Source: Neostapfia colusana (lineage: Eukaryota > Streptophyta > Magnoliopsida > Poales > Poaceae). Taken from it: a stretch of DNA of 64,000 nucleotides. The notes under the pieces were generated by a model that did no database searches, was not told the origin of the DNA, and was given only the letters and a program-made list of their open reading frames with translations. The stretch spans positions 31,034,720 to 31,098,719 of the forward strand of contig JASWHV010000008.1 of NCBI GenBank assembly GCA_030760725.1, read 5' to 3'. Position numbers and translations under genes: made by a program. The number at the start of each line of letters is the position of its first letter. The stretch's first letter is position 1. This document shows positions 35,588 through 48,379 of the stretch, in pieces.

Positions 35588-35595
35588 TATAAATA
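35588..35595 (+). promoter_or_regulatory. TATA box of element E LTR
   Basis: TATAAATA followed by GAGG, about 510 bp into the LTR, consistent with a start site near 35620 for the element transcript. Confidence 0.7.
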
Positions 35596-36387
35596 GAGGT
35601 GTACGGCCATACTACCCTATCTCTCGACCCCCTGCGCCGTCACACCTTCCAAGAACCCAAAATTCACATTTCTCCACACATTCTAACCCTAAAAGGATCA
35701 AATCTTTGAGGATTAGCAATTGATCAAAGGAGAGACTTCTTCTACACATCTTGAGCTCTTGGGTTTGATCTCTCGCACACTCTTGTTCATTTATTGTACA
35801 TCTTTTTAGTGTGCTTGGTGGTATTCATTCATTGTAATTCTTGGGGAGCCATCAACTTGTGAGAAGGCCTCTTGAACGATTTATTTGCCCTTTGTGATTA
35901 GTGGAAGAGAATCGGCCTCCATTGCGATTCGACGAGGGTAGGGTTGGTGAAGAGCCGGTCCTTCTTGGACTCCTTAATGGGGACGTAGATTTTCTTCGTG
36001 GAATCGAAACTCGGGATAAAATCTTGTCTCTTTCTCTTGTGTTTTATTGGTCATCATATTCTAGGGTTTACTTAATCTTGTGTAATTCACGTTGAAACAT
36101 TGAAACTAAAGTTGATCTCCGTCATTCAATGTTTCACTGTTGTAATACATCTAAATTCCCAATTAATTTCTGCTGCATAGGGTACTAGAAGTGAACATAT
36201 TGATCAACCTTGATCTTTCTAGTCCATGAATACCGGACTAGTCCGCACAGTACCAGACTAGTCCGATTTTTCTCTGAGTAGACAACGGACTAGTCCGATT
36301 TCCCTGTATTTGATAAATCTATTAAGTGTTTCAGGGATTAACAAAGAATCGAAAAGCCTATTCACCCCCCTCTAGGCTACATTCAAT

Positions 36388-36400
36388 TGGTATCAGAGCC
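36388..36400 (+). other. Primer binding site of element E
   Basis: TGGTATCAGAGCC, a perfect initiator-Met tRNA type site, lies two bases after the LTR. Confidence 0.92.
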
Positions 36401-36436
36401 AAACTCTTCAAAAGAGACTCACCGCTCGAAGAGACG

Positions 36437-38809
36437 ATGTTGGACATCAAGGATGTACATAAGAAGATCGACGATGAAAAGGGTGACGATGAAAGAACTC
36501 AAAAGCTAACGAAGCTACTCGACGCCATTCAAGACAATGAGGACGATGACGATGAGGTGCTCCAACTCAAGGCTCTTCTACGGAAGAAGGCACTCTCCCC
36601 AAAAGGGAAGAAGAAGATCGATGATGAAAAGAAGAAGAAAGGGGGTAGTCACACAGACTACTCCCGATATCCTTTTGACTATGAACGTTTGAATTCTAAC
36701 AATAGTCATTACTTATCGATTCCTCTAGGGAAAGCATCTTACTTTGATGGCAATGACTATTCAATGCGGAGACAAAACATGAAAATGCACCTTATATCTC
36801 TTAACCCAAGTTTGTGGCATATAGTCTGTACAGGGATAGATATCCCGGATGATGATGAAGAGCTGACTCCAAGCCAAGAACAAGCCGTTCATCGTAATGC
36901 TCAAGCTGTAGCTGTGATCACGTCATCACTGAGCCGAGACGAGTTCACCAAGGTGGATGGACTCGAAATTTCCAAAGAGATATAGGACACACTACAAACC
37001 ACACATGAAGGTGACCGTCATGTACGCAAAGCCAAGATAGAAATGATTAAAGGTGAATTGGGAAGATTCGCGATAGAAGAAGATGAATCACCACAAGATA
37101 TGTACAATCGACTGAAGAATATTATCAACAAAGTCCGAGCTTATGGCAGCAAAAAGTGGAATGATCATGAGGTCGTGAAGTTGATTCTCAGAGCATTCAT
37201 GCCTCACAACGTGACTCTTTGCTCTATGATTAGAGAAAGCCCCAGGTTTCGGAAAATGACCCCAGACGAACTTCTTGGCAAGATCATCAACTTTGAAATG
37301 ATGGAGAAGCAAGCCAAGCATGTCAAGGAAATTGCCGATCTCACCTCGGAAAAGAAGAAAGGAGTTGCTTTGAAGTCAACTTGTAAACCCATATCAAAAG
37401 AAGCTCGAGATGCTCATGGAGAAGACAACAGTGATGATGAAAGTAGTGATATCGATGAAGAAGACATGATCCTGTTCGTGAAGAAGTTCAAGAAAATGAT
37501 GAGAAGAAGAAAGGGTAGCAGCTCAAAGGAAGGAAGACAAAGGGACAAACAAAGACCCAAGATGAGACAGGTGTGCTACAACTGCGGAGAATATGATCAC
37601 TTCATAGTAGACTGTCCATATGAAGAAAATAAGAGGAAGACTAAAGACAACAAGCCTCAACCAAAGAAAATGTTCAAGAAAAAGAAGCAATATAGCCAAG
37701 AGCATCTAGGGAAGGAGTGGGACTCCAATAATGAATCCTCATCCGAAGAAGAAGAGGAGATGGCCACCATAGCCATAAAGAAGACTACCAAGAAATCCAC
37801 TCTCTTACCAACCATGGGTGCATGGAAGGACACCAACAACACTTGTCTAATGGCAAAGGAAGGTAAAAGGAAAGGTAATATCTAAATCTTCCTTCTCGCA
37901 TTCTTTTACTAGTGATAGTGATAATTCTAGTGAGGATGATAGCAGTGATGAAAATAAATATAAGCTTAGGGGTTTAGACAAAAAGACAACTGCTAAGATG
38001 AAATTTCTATTTGATAAGCTTGTTGATATGGAGAAGTTAGTCAATCGTCAGGAAGATATGATCATCTTCCAAAAGGAGGAATATCTTGAGATTGAAAAGC
38101 TTCTGAACTTGAAAAGGAGCGAAGTAAATCACTAGAACTTGAGTTAGCTTCAAGCAAGGAAGCTTGCTTGAAGTTAAAAGACTCAAACGCCACCATCAAG
38201 AATGAACTTGCTAACTTAACCAAAGTTAACAAGATCCTTGAGGTACAAGTTGAGTCACTCAAGCAAAGTGGTTCTTCATACACTTCAAGCTCACCTTCTC
38301 AGCATATAAAATCTAAAACTAGTATTACTTGTGCTTGTGCGAAAAGCGACACTAACTTGAACAAAAAGCCAAACTCGGTGAAGGAAAAGCAATCTTCTCA
38401 AAGTGGCACATTTGTCAAGGAGAAGATCAAATATGCACGCAGTGCATACTCGGTCACAAGACCTCCTAATGTCAAATATGGCATTGGATATTCTTATGGT
38501 GAAAAGCAAAACGCTAGAAGCCACAAGAATAACAAGGGTTGCATTGCCTTTGTCAAGAGAATCTCTTCTCAAGTTAGAAAACTTAATAATGTTGATAAAT
38601 TTAACATTATGAACACATATGAACAACAACTTCTATTTAGAACTTTTGATGCTTCATATGTACTTATGAAAAGTAATCTTGGAAGACTTTATGCTAAATA
38701 CGTTGGGCCACGCCATGGGAATACCAAGTCTCTTGTGCGGGTGCCCAAGTCACATGTGACTAACCTCAAAGGACCCAAGCAAGCTTGGGTACCTAAGACC
38801 AAGGCATAA
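36437..38809 (+). pseudogene. Element E gag (long, Sirevirus type), disrupted
   Basis: I chose ATG 36437, the first after the primer binding site in this frame. An acidic and Lys-rich N-terminus leads into a copia-type gag domain (about 36660-37330), an acidic spacer, a CCHC knuckle (CYNCGEYDHFIVDC) at about 37574-37615, and a long Lys-, Glu- and Ser-rich C-terminal extension that would form coiled coils. The long extension after the knuckle is typical of Sirevirus gag. Breaks are TAG at 36983 (probably a Trp codon), a frameshift near 37860 and another near 38110. The product would assemble the particle that packages element RNA. Confidence 0.85.
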
Positions 38810-38841
38810 TTTGTCTTCTGCAGACTTATTCATCCGGTGGA

Positions 38842-41800
38842 GCAAAATGAGTGCTAGATAGTGGATGCATCAATCACATGACCAGAGAAAGAAGAATGTT
38901 CGTGGAATATGAAGAAAATGAAGATCCAAGCGAAGGCATTTACTTTGGTGATAATAGTTAAGGAAGAGTGCTTGGTACTGGTAAAATTGCAATTTCATCA
39001 AAACATACTCTCTCTCATGTTTTACACGTTGACTCCTTGGATTATAACCTTTTGTCCATATCTCAATTATGTGACAAGGGTTATAATTTTTTATTCACTA
39101 ATGAGGGTGTGACTATCTCTAGAAGGAGTGATAACTCAATTGCATTCAAGGGTGTGTTAAAGGGAAAACATTATCTAGTTTACTTCAACAAAGATAAAGC
39201 CGAACTTGACACATGCTTGATTGCAAAGACCAACATGGGTTGGCTGTGGCATAGACTGCTAGCACATGTTAGTATGAGGAATCTTCAAGAACTCCTTAAG
39301 GGCGATCACATCTGAGGTTTAAAGGATGTTTTTGAGAAAGATAGGCCGTGTAGAGCGTGCCAAGCAGGGAAGCAAGTAGGAGCACCTCATCCCGCGAAGA
39401 ATGTCATGACTACAACAAGACCGCTTGAGCTCCTCCACATGGATCTATTCGGTCCAATTTCTTACATAAGCATCGGCGGTAATAAATACGGTCTAGTCAT
39501 TGTTGATGATTTTTCACGCTTCACGTGGGTTTTCTTTTTGCATGATAAGACAGAAACTCAAGGAACCCTCAAGAAGTTCATCAAGCATGCCCAAAATGAA
39601 TTCTCATTGAAGATCAAGAACATACGAAGTGACAATGGGACAGAATTCAAGAACACCCAAGTTGAGGAGTACCTAGACGAAGAAGGGATAAAGCATGAAT
39701 TTTCAGCACCATATACTCCTCAACGAAACGGAGTAGCCGAAAGGAAGAACAGAACTCTCATTGAGATGACGAGGACAATGCTCGATGAATACAAGACTTT
39801 AGACAGGTTTTGGGCTGAAGCGATCAACACCGCTTGTCACGCCATAAACCGACTATATCTTCAACGGTTGCTCAAGAAAACTTCATATGAACTACTCACG
39901 GGTAACAAGCCGAATATTTCATATTTTCAAGTTTTTGGTTCAAAATGTTATATTCTAAACAAGAAGCCAAGGGCTTCAAAGTTTGCTTCGAAGTCCGATG
40001 AAGGTTTCTTACTTGGCTATGATTCGAACTCCTATGCTTATCGTGTCTTCAACAAAACCTCCGGACTTGTTGAAGTAGCACGTGACATAGTGTTCGATGA
40101 AACTAACGGCTCTCAAGGAGAGCAAGTTGATCAATGTGTGCTAGATCAAGAAGAAGCTCCATGTCAAGCATTGAGAAGAATGGCATTGGGTGATGTTCGA
40201 CCACAAGTGCCACCTTCAAATGTGAATGAAGAAAATGAACCACAAGTGGAGGAAAATGATCAAGGGGGAGCTTCCATACAAGATCCTCAAGAAAATCAAG
40301 AAGATCAAAACATCAATGAGGGCAACTATCCAGGGGGAGAAGAAGATGATAATGAAGATTCAAGACCACAAGTGCCACATTCAAGAGTACACCAAAGCAT
40401 CCAAAGAGATCACCCCGTTGATAACATAATCGGTAACATCCAAATGGGAGTAATAACTCGATCTCGCATAGCTAATTTTTGTGAACACTATTCTTTTGTA
40501 TCTTCTTTGGAACCATACAGGGTTGAGGATGCATTAAAAGATCCGGATTGGGTGATGGCGATGCAAGAAGAATTGAACAACTTCAAAAGGAACGAAGTGT
40601 GGGAGCTTGTTGAAAGACCCAAGTCCAACGTCGTCGGCACTAAATGGGTCTTCCGCAACAAGCAAGACGAACATGGAGTGGTAACAAGGAACAAGGCATT
40701 ACTTGTGGCAAAAGTGTACTCACAAGTCGAAGGTTTGGATTTCAATGAGACTTTTGCTCCCATAGCTAGGCTTGAATCGATTCGTATATTACTTGCATAT
40801 GCTACTCACCATGATTTCAAGCTTTATCAAATGGACGTGAAAAGCGCCTTTCTCAACGGACCAATCAAGGAGGAGGTATACATGGAGCAACCACCCGGTT
40901 TTGAAGATCAAGAGTACCCCGACTATGTGTTCAAACTGCGTAAGGCTCTCTATGGCCTCAAACAAGCTCCTAGAGCTTTGTATGAGTGCCTTAGAGATTT
41001 TTTGATTGAAAATTACTTCAAGATTGGAAAAGCTGACTACACCTTGTTTCCTAAACACTTTGATGATGATCTATTCATTTGCCAAATCTATATTGACGAT
41101 ATTATATTTGGTTCAACTAATAAATCCTTTTGTCAAGAATTTAGTAAGATTATGACAGATAGATTCGAGATGTCCATGATGGGAGAGTTGACGTACTGTT
41201 TGGGATTCCAAGTGAAGCAACAAAAGGACGGGACGTTCATAAGCCAAATAAAGTACACTCAAGGCATTCTCAAGAAGTTTGGAATGGACAAAGCAAAGCC
41301 CATAAAGACTCCCATGGCGATAAATGGACACTTGGATCTCAATGAAGACGGACCAAATGTGGATCAAAAGGTATATCGTTCCATGATTGGCTCCTTACTT
41401 TATTTATGTGCATCTAGGTCTGATATCATGTTGAATGTATGTTTGTGTGCAAGGTTTCAAGCCAATCCTAAGGAATGTCATTTGACAGCCGTTAAAAGGA
41501 TCTTGAGATATTTAGTTCATACACCCAACCTAGGCCTTTGGTATCCCAAAGGTTCAAAATTCAATCTCATTGGATACTCCGATGCAGATCATGCCGGATG
41601 CAAGGTAGATAGAAAATATACTTCCAGTCCTTGCCAATTCCTAGATAGATCCTTAGTTTCTTGGTCCTCCAAGAAACAAAATTCAATTTCCTTATCCACG
41701 GCCGAAGCGGAGTATGTTGCAGCCGGGAGTTATTGTGCACAACTCCTTTGGATGCGACAAACTCTAAGGGATTAAGGTTACAATATGAGCCGTATTCCAC

Positions 41801-42042
41801 TCCTTTGTGACAATGAGAGTGCAATTAAAATTGCTCATAACCCTGTTGAGCACTCTAGAACCAAACACATAGATATCCGGCATCATTTTTTGAGAGATCA
41901 CTCAATGAGAGGAGACATAGCCATTTCCCATGTCAACACTGAAAAATAACTAGCCGATATCTTTACCAAGCCACTTGATGAAAAACGCTTTTGTGAGCTC
42001 CGAAATGAACTAAATATCCTTGATGCTCGGAACATGGCTTGA
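38842..42042 (+). pseudogene. Element E pol: protease, integrase, RT and RNase H, disrupted
   Basis: Copia order. The protease active site DSG is at 38857-38865. The integrase zinc finger (H-H-C-C) lies at about 39250-39370, the core has D in HMDLFG near 39440, D in SDNGTEF near 39630 and E in GVAERKN near 39740. RT has YIDD near 41092, and RNase H has STAEAEY near 41695. The gene ends at TGA 42040-42042. Stops at 38959, 39313 (TGA, probably from CGA), 41773 and 41947 (probably from CAA) break an otherwise long frame; 39406-41775 is open. D has lost everything before the integrase-RT linker, so E shows what is missing there. Confidence 0.92.
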
Positions 42043-42955
42043 AAACTTGCATACATGTATGCCATCCTCAAAATCATGTTAATTGTGTTGAAAAATCATC
42101 TCTCTCTATTTCCCCCTAAAAACTATGTTAGTTACTTGATCTTGATGAATTATGGTCATAGCTTGATTGTTGTATGTTTACTGATCATATTCATCAAGAA
42201 TATCTATGTGTCTTTGTCCCCTATTCCTTATTAGGAACCATTGAATACATATATATATAAGTGTTTTGTACTTTTATGTACAAGGGACCACGGACTAGTC
42301 CGTGGTCACCCCGAACTAGTCCGCACATTGCAGACTAGTCCGCACTTGGTCCACTAGTCCGGACTAGTCCGGTTCGACCACGGATTAGTCCGATATTTTG
42401 ACTCCATAACCCTAGGGTCGGCTCAGACCTAATCTCCTTCAACCTCACAACTCCTCCCACGTTCTCTCTCCTCACTCAAGTGCTCCCAAGGCGGATTTGC
42501 GAGTTCTCCATCAAATCCACCCAAATCTCCGTGGGAATCGATCTCCACTGCAAGGGGTCGAAGACCCCGAACTAGTCTGCATCAAGAACTCCTTCAACGC
42601 CTCAAATCGAAGGATTTGGTAAACTTCTCTCCAAACCCTAGAACCTTCGATTTTCCTTGTTTTTGCTCAATTAGCTTAGCTCCTCCAGTCAATACATGCT
42701 CTATTGATATATTCCATGTACCCTAGATCATATTTGCATTAAATAACCTAAAATTTCAACAAGTTAGGGTTTGAGCAACCTCATAACGGACTAGTCCGTT
42801 TTTAGGACGGACAAGTGCGATACTCCGGACTAGTCCGACCCTGAACACCGGACAAGTCCGGTATGCCCTGATCAAAACCTTAGCTTATATCAATTCAATG
42901 CAATCCCTTGTCATCCTTGCTTATTCATATCCTTTATATCTTCCTTGTCAGAATC
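42043..42955 (+). other. Element E spacer between pol and extra ORF
   Basis: No gene is supported. It has ATATATATAAG at 42251-42261, a palindrome cluster at 42289-42395 and a second at 42786-42861, about 95 bp before the next ATG. The arrangement mirrors that of element D. Confidence 0.6.
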
Positions 42956-43299
42956 ATGTCGGGATCGAATGAGAATATCTCCGACTTTGAAGCCGAGATG
43001 GATCAAGATGTGATGTCTCGAATTCCGGAGTCTCGCTCCAACAAGAGACAAGAGCGTGCTGCCGAGCCCTCGCCCACCCCACCTAGGGTGCATCAAAAGG
43101 TTACAGTCAAGAGACCAGCTTCAAAAGCAAATATGGCTGGTTCTAGCTTGGCGGCTCAACGCCAAACCAAGGGCAAGGGAAAGGGACTTGCTTCCAGCCT
43201 GATTGGTCCCCTTAAGATGACAGCTCCAAGACAGGGGAATAGGGATCCCTCGGAGGAAAAGTTCAATGGCAAGTGGAGTGATGTGGCATGGAAGCTGAG
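42956..43299 (+). pseudogene. Element E extra ORF after pol, N-terminal 114 codons
   Basis: The frame starts at ATG 42956 (MSGSNENISDFE) and runs open to the G insertion at 43300; the few codons beyond are LTR sequence. The segment is charged, with Ser/Pro- and Lys-rich parts and no signal peptide or membrane segment. It barely resembles the N-terminus of the D ORF beyond its charge, so this part evolves fast. The remainder should continue to the right of the window. Confidence 0.65.
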
Positions 43300-45851
43300 T
43301 GTAAGGGCCTAAGTTTTTGGCACATATTCAAAGTTTTCATCACCACCTACACACTTCATTTGATGAAACTTGATGAATACATTTGAAGAGCAAGTAACCA
43401 CCATCAAATGATCATTAGAGAATAAACTCACAAAATGCAAAAGTGGTATTTCCCACATGCATCATATAGGGGCTGGGCATATGAAAAAGTCCTACACCTT
43501 GCTAGGAATGTCCATGCCAAGTTTCACCCAAATTCGAAACCTTTTTGAAGTCCTTTTGGGTATAGCTAGAAAGAGGGTGGTTTGAACTCAAATTCAAATT
43601 CAAACTGTTTTGATCCCATGAATTCAAAAGTGGGAGACATATTCTTACTCAGCACATTTTTGTGAACTCACACACCAATTTTCACTCCATTTGGAGTTGA
43701 TCTTGACATGAGCTAAGTTTAGCAAATTCAAACTTTATTTGAGCTTCAAACTGCATATGTGCTGAAATTTAGTCAAACAAAAACCAATTTGAATTCTATC
43801 CCATTCAAATGGCCCAGGGGTAGATAATTCAAATGCCTGAGGTTAATTTGGTCTCTACTGTTTAGAGCAGTGGAGAAAAGTTAATTTCAGAGGTTAAAAC
43901 CCCGGGTGAGACCCACATGTCAGCTACTGAAGCAAAGTCAACCGACTGAAGATTCAACCCTCGGTTTCTCGGGCTTCCTCCGGGGGCGCCACCGACCTGA
44001 TCACCGGGACAGCTCCTGCTTGGGCTGGCCGCGTGGACCGACGTCGCCCCCGCCTTCTTATCCCCGAGCCTGAGCCAGCGAGAGAGGTATTCGGCTGATC
44101 CTCTGCTCCCTCGCGCTAGAAAAACAGCTCTCGCCGCCGCTCTGTCTTTGTTGATCGGAGAAGCCCACGACCACAGCCTCTGCATCCCCTTCAAGCTGTA
44201 AAATGGTACGAAGGGCTCTCTTTCTCCTTCCCCATCGCTGTAAATTAGTTGAACTCGGATGATCTCGACCATGCCGAGATTTCTTTTCGGGGACCTATGT
44301 CCGCCGCACCTCGGGCTCCCGTGGACAGCCCAAACGGGAGGGTGTTACACCCAAGCTAAGGCGTCCCTGGACGCGTTAGGGACCGGTGCTGCTCACCCCC
44401 GAGCCACAGCCCAAGTGCTTGATCGCCGGCGACGAATTTCAGTTTCCCCTTTCACTCGGTGCAGACTGACCTTCGGGTGCGGCTCCGCCGAATTCACACT
44501 TCAGAAAGGTTTAGAGAGTCTCAATCCGTTCCTAAACCAACTAGACTTAGTGGCGTATAAGTTGCTTTCACAACCTCTAGCATGAGGACCCCTGTGCACG
44601 GCGTATTTCAAAGCTTGCCAACGGCGGATCATGCGGGAAGCATCGGGCGCACGGTGAGAGCCCACTTTGGACGTCTCCCGAGCTGCTTCGAGCCCATGCC
44701 GAGCTTCCTTAGGGACCACTGATGCTTTCCGGCCTTTTGCTCGGTCGGTTGGGGTGCTAGGAAGGTCGGCCGACACGATCGAAGTTCTTCCGAAGCCGCC
44801 GCTCGTCGCCGACTATGTGCCGGTGATTTTCATGACGAGCTGAGCCCAGCATCACGTTCTCTGGGTGGGTTTAGGCAGAGGCGACCAGGATCATGGAGTT
44901 TGGCCCACCACAGAGGCCACCGGCCAGCTCTCCAGCGAGGTGTCGCGGCGGCCGAGCGCGGGAGGCGGGAGGAAGACGAAGCCCCCGGTCCCACGTGTCA
45001 GCGGCCGATATTTTAAACCACGGGATTCACTGTGGCACGGATCGGGTGCGGCTGCGCGTGAAGAAATCCATAACCCCGTGTGTCGACCGATGAAGAGTTG
45101 ACACGTAGCCCCAGTCCCACGCGCAGCGATTTAAACTTTTTTCCGATTTTCAGATTTAGTTCAAACTTCAAACCCACATAACTTTGGCTAGGAAACTCCA
45201 AATCAAGTGAACCAAATTTTGTTGGATTCAGCTCTCTGATTACTTTCCATAAAATCAAGTTTCACTTCATGAAAATCCCTAGTTCTCCAGAATTAATTCT
45301 TCAAAATTCAAATTGGTTAGAATTTTAACTGGAGAACCCTTTGGAAGAAAATTCTGAAAATTTTCCGGGATGTTAAACAAAATATCTCTGAGCTACCATA
45401 AAAATTTCAGATCCATTTGAGCTCATTTTATCGACCTAATGGTGTGATTAATAAAACTGTTCCAGAGAAAATAGAAAATATCAGAAACATTTTCAGAATT
45501 TCTCTGAAATTGTTTAGCTCATATCTTTAGCTAGCAACCTTCAAATTAAGTGCGACCAACTCCATTAGAACCCTATGAAAATCTAGTTCTCAGAAAGTCA
45601 TGGCTTGCTCCATGAAAATTCCTAGAAAACCCTAAGAGCTCCAATTAAGGTCAAGTACATAATTATTTGTGGAGAGCTCAAATGAACTTTACTGCAAATA
45701 AAACTTGGCCAAGTCTCTGTTCAGGTTGTAACCAAACCACAGTAAAAATTTTAGAGTCATTGGGTCTGTCTAGTAAGACTTATAGTCTTCACAAGTTTAA
45801 ATTCAATTCAAATGCATTTAAATTAATACATATACATGTTATCTCATGTAG

Positions 45852-45932
45852 TCGCTAAGGTTGAGGAGGAACCCGAAGTCTTAGACTTCATCACTCCGGA
45901 AGAGCAGCTAGCCTACGACCAAGAGCAGCAAG
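45852..45932 (+). CDS. Putative exon 2 of split acidic ORF in the element G LTR
   Basis: The 81-nt segment lies between a classical acceptor-like TATCTCATGTAG and a GC-type donor AG|GCAAG. In phase 1 it reads 26 codons, beginning AKVEEEPEVLDF and ending YDQEQQ. It matches exon 2 of K at protein level and shares the Gln/Glu-rich end with those of C and I. No confident exon 1 was found in this copy. Confidence 0.55.
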
Positions 45933-47028
45933 GCAAGCCCTGTTTTGCATTAACCTTTTTATAAATGTTTATTATTTTGAGAACTTACTTTGAGTACCAC
46001 TTACTTCTTGCATTAGAGTCTTGTTTGAAACCCAAATGCATAGCCAAGAAAACCATGGCTTGGGATTAGAATTGACAGACTCGTTAGCTACTGCAATGCT
46101 AAGATTGTGTAGGATTCGGTACAAGTCGAGTAGTTGGAACTACTTGCGAGGATAGGCTAGAGGCACTCGACTTGGGTAGAGATAGCAAATGAAACACATG
46201 GCAAGAAAAATGAGACCGAGCAGAGAGTAAGGGAAGCAGGACATTGGGGCCTGGGTGCTATAGCTCCCCTTGTGTCGATTGAAAACCGAGCCATGTGCGG
46301 GCCTGTTGAACAAGCTAGAACAGTACCGAAGACCTACCGGCTATATGGGAACCGGGAAACCAATGTAACTCGGGTAGCTGGGTGTTGAGGCATAGCTGGT
46401 CGTTCAGAGGGTAGGTTGAGAGCTCGAGGTGTAAATCGGCTGGCGGCACTGCGGATGCGCGCGCAGAGACCTCTTGCTCGTGACGATTGGACCGGTTCAA
46501 CATTTGGCTGACGGGTGAAAGGTGGTTGCGTACGACGTCCGTGATGGTTGGTGTAGGCAACATCGAGTACGGGTGTACATGACGGGTTATTCGGGTAACC
46601 CTGCAGGTGTAAATCGATTATAGTCGCCGTCCCTCACGGTCAGTGAGTACCACTTGTTCACTGTACCATGATGTAGAAAGAACAGGCTAGATTCATGTTA
46701 AAAGTTTGCTGATTTGAAAGATATATCTTGCTTGTTAATGTATTGTTGTAGTTTAGAGCTAATTAAAGTTCTTTTCAACTTTGGGCAAAGTACATGAGAG
46801 AAATGCGTTTCTTGTTTGATTGCGGCTCTCTCACGTGCCTTAGCGTGAAGTTCTCCCCAACCTGCTGCTAAAACTTGAAAGTAAGGTTCCACTAATTAGG
46901 CGAGTCCTTTGCAACTTATTTTACCTCATGTACCCTATCAACCTTCACGTAGAAGTTTCATGTATTGGAGAGACGGGTCAGTCTTGCTGAGCCATCGTGC
47001 TCACTGCTGGTGTTTGAAGCTTTTGCAG

Positions 47029-47117
47029 GGGTTTATGAGGAAGGGACTCCCGAGGAGGAGATGGAACCCCAGGAGGGGAACCCCGTCGAGTGGGGGACGT
47101 GCACGCCGCCGTGTTAG
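47029..47117 (+). CDS. Putative exon 3 of split acidic ORF in the element G LTR
   Basis: After the acceptor-like GAAGCTTTTGCAG, phase 1 gives a 29-codon acidic frame starting GVYEEGTPEEEME, ending GTCTPPC and then TAG at 47115. AATAAA follows about 120 bp later, so exon 3 is placed like the last exon of a gene. Confidence 0.55.
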
Positions 47118-47347
47118 TGTGTGTGCGTGCTAGTGGGACATGTTCACGGGCTTAACGTGAACTCAATGCATAGTCTACGCCCGTGAGTGTGGACTGGACT
47201 ATTTTGTTGTAAAAAGTTCATAAACTGGTTTATGTAATAAAACTTTGCTTCCGATTTGTATCTTTGACGTGCGTTATCCGGTGCTGTGCAACGCAGCACC
47301 CCTCAGCGTCATCCTAGCTCGACAGGGCCGTTGGGGCCGTGTCAGCG

Positions 47348-47360
47348 TGGTATCAGAGCT
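47348..47360 (+). other. Primer binding site of element G
   Basis: TGGTATCAGAGCT lies three bases after the LTR end and fits the initiator-Met tRNA type. Confidence 0.9.
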
Positions 47361-47925
47361 CGCTTGAGGTTTAACGCACTATAAAAGTCATCTTTTTCAA
47401 AAATCCCGTGAGGAACGAGTTAGTAGACCATATAAGGATGTTATTAGTGTATAGAAAGTGGCATACTAACCTATTTGCTTATGTCTGAAAATCGTGCATC
47501 TCGGGACGCTTTATGTCTTGGGGGGTGCACGTAAGCGCTGTCAACCAGTGCGCACAAGCTGAAGGGTGGAGCCCCACGGGTGGCAGGTAACCTGACCCGC
47601 TTTAATATCCTCTACGACTCTTCATGTCGTTTGCGGTATTCGAGCAACGTCTGTCCCTGGCGTGCTTCGGGCAATTTGGGAGACCCTGTCACGTGGTCTG
47701 TAACGTGAACACATAGCTCAAGGTGTGTTTGGCTTGAGAACATCCAGGCTAGTGATGACGGCCGGGTGTACAAACTGTATGGATACCGGGCTCAGTGTGC
47801 AGCCGAGTCTGACGATTGTTTGAGTTATCTGCAGGTGGTCTAACCACGAAACGGTAGACGTGTAGCATCCGTGTGTGAGTGACGCTTAGTGCCACTGAAT
47901 CACATTTGAATATCTCACTTTTTAT

Positions 47926-48311
47926 TGATTCATAACCCTAGCAAACTAAACCAAAATAATCCAAATTTCGGCATGGATGCTTATTCAGATGTGGAGAACA
48001 CTTTTGTGAATCCAATTTGTCACTTTGGAGGATTTTGAATATGAAACTAAAATTTGAATTCAAGTTTGAGGCTTTCTCTTTTATTTCCAAACAAATAGCA
48101 AAACCCCTCCAAATGAGCTGATATTTGGGAGGTATAATATTTGAATTATGGAGAACTACATTTTCAGTTCGGCTCCTCATTTTTGGGAAATTTTGAGAGA
48201 TTTGAATCAGCACTTTGAACTCACACCGTTATAATTCAAAGTTTTAATTCCCCTCGTTTTCCTAATTGTGAATGTGCTGAATTCCTTGCTAGCACTTTTG
48301 GGGATTTTACA
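47926..48311 (-). repeat. Element H 3' LTR, first ~386 bp
   Basis: On the minus strand it opens TGTAAAATCCCC at 48311, directly after a polypurine tract at 48312-48326. It is truncated against G leader sequence. Confidence 0.75.
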
Positions 48312-48379
48312 TCCCTCCCCCCTTAAAAAGAATCTTGTCCCGAGATTCCAAAAAAAAGCAAAGTGGGGAAAACTTTGCC

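Larger units (their letters stand above)
35080..36385 (+). repeat. Element E 5' LTR (1306 bp)
   Basis: It opens TGAAAGTGCATCTAGGC and ends CCTCTAGGCTACATTCA, two bases before a primer binding site. Palindrome clusters lie at 35341-35553 and 36233-36300, and TATAAATA at 35588-35595. Only the 5' LTR is in the window, so no LTR-based age can be given. Confidence 0.9.
35080..43299 (+). mobile_element. Element E: Sirevirus-like Ty1/copia, 3' end missing
   Basis: A complete 5' LTR (1306 bp), primer binding site, gag, protease, integrase, RT, RNase H, spacer and the first 344 bp of the extra ORF are present. G is inserted at 43300. The left flank is the K LTR (CAGAG at 35075-35079, the expected target duplication). 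The rest of the extra ORF and the 3' LTR should lie beyond the window. Confidence 0.88.
43300..47344 (+). repeat. Element G LTR (4045 bp)
   Basis: It opens TGTAAGGGCC and ends GGCCGTGTCA. Like the A/B LTR it has a GC-rich part (about 43900-45120), an AT-rich part and a signal-rich 3' quarter. It contains two exon-like segments of an acidic split ORF (45852-45932 and 47029-47117) and AATAAA at 47236-47241. Confidence 0.88.
43300..47925 (+). mobile_element. Element G: Tekay-like chromovirus LTR plus leader, truncated
   Basis: A complete LTR (43300-47344), a primer binding site and about 580 bp of leader are followed at about 47925 by inverted element H sequence. The leader is homologous to that of element B (both contain TTAGTGCCACTGA). 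It is inserted in the extra ORF of E (left flank CTGAG, 43295-43299). Gag and pol are missing. Confidence 0.82.

Noticed and set aside
44203..44239. ATG frame (MVRRALFLLP) as exon 1 of the G LTR micro-gene
   Set aside because: The phase fits, but the donor (CT|GTAAAT) is weak and the segment has no similarity to exon 1 of I, so it was not listed.
44887..44934. ATG frame (MEFGPPQRPP) as exon 1 of the G LTR micro-gene
   Set aside because: Its donor-like AG|GTGTCG leaves phase 2, which runs into a stop when joined to exon 2; it would need an indel.
43300..47344. A host gene in the GC-rich part of the G LTR
   Set aside because: The boundaries are LTR ends with a primer binding site on the right, and no frame with a known domain is present.
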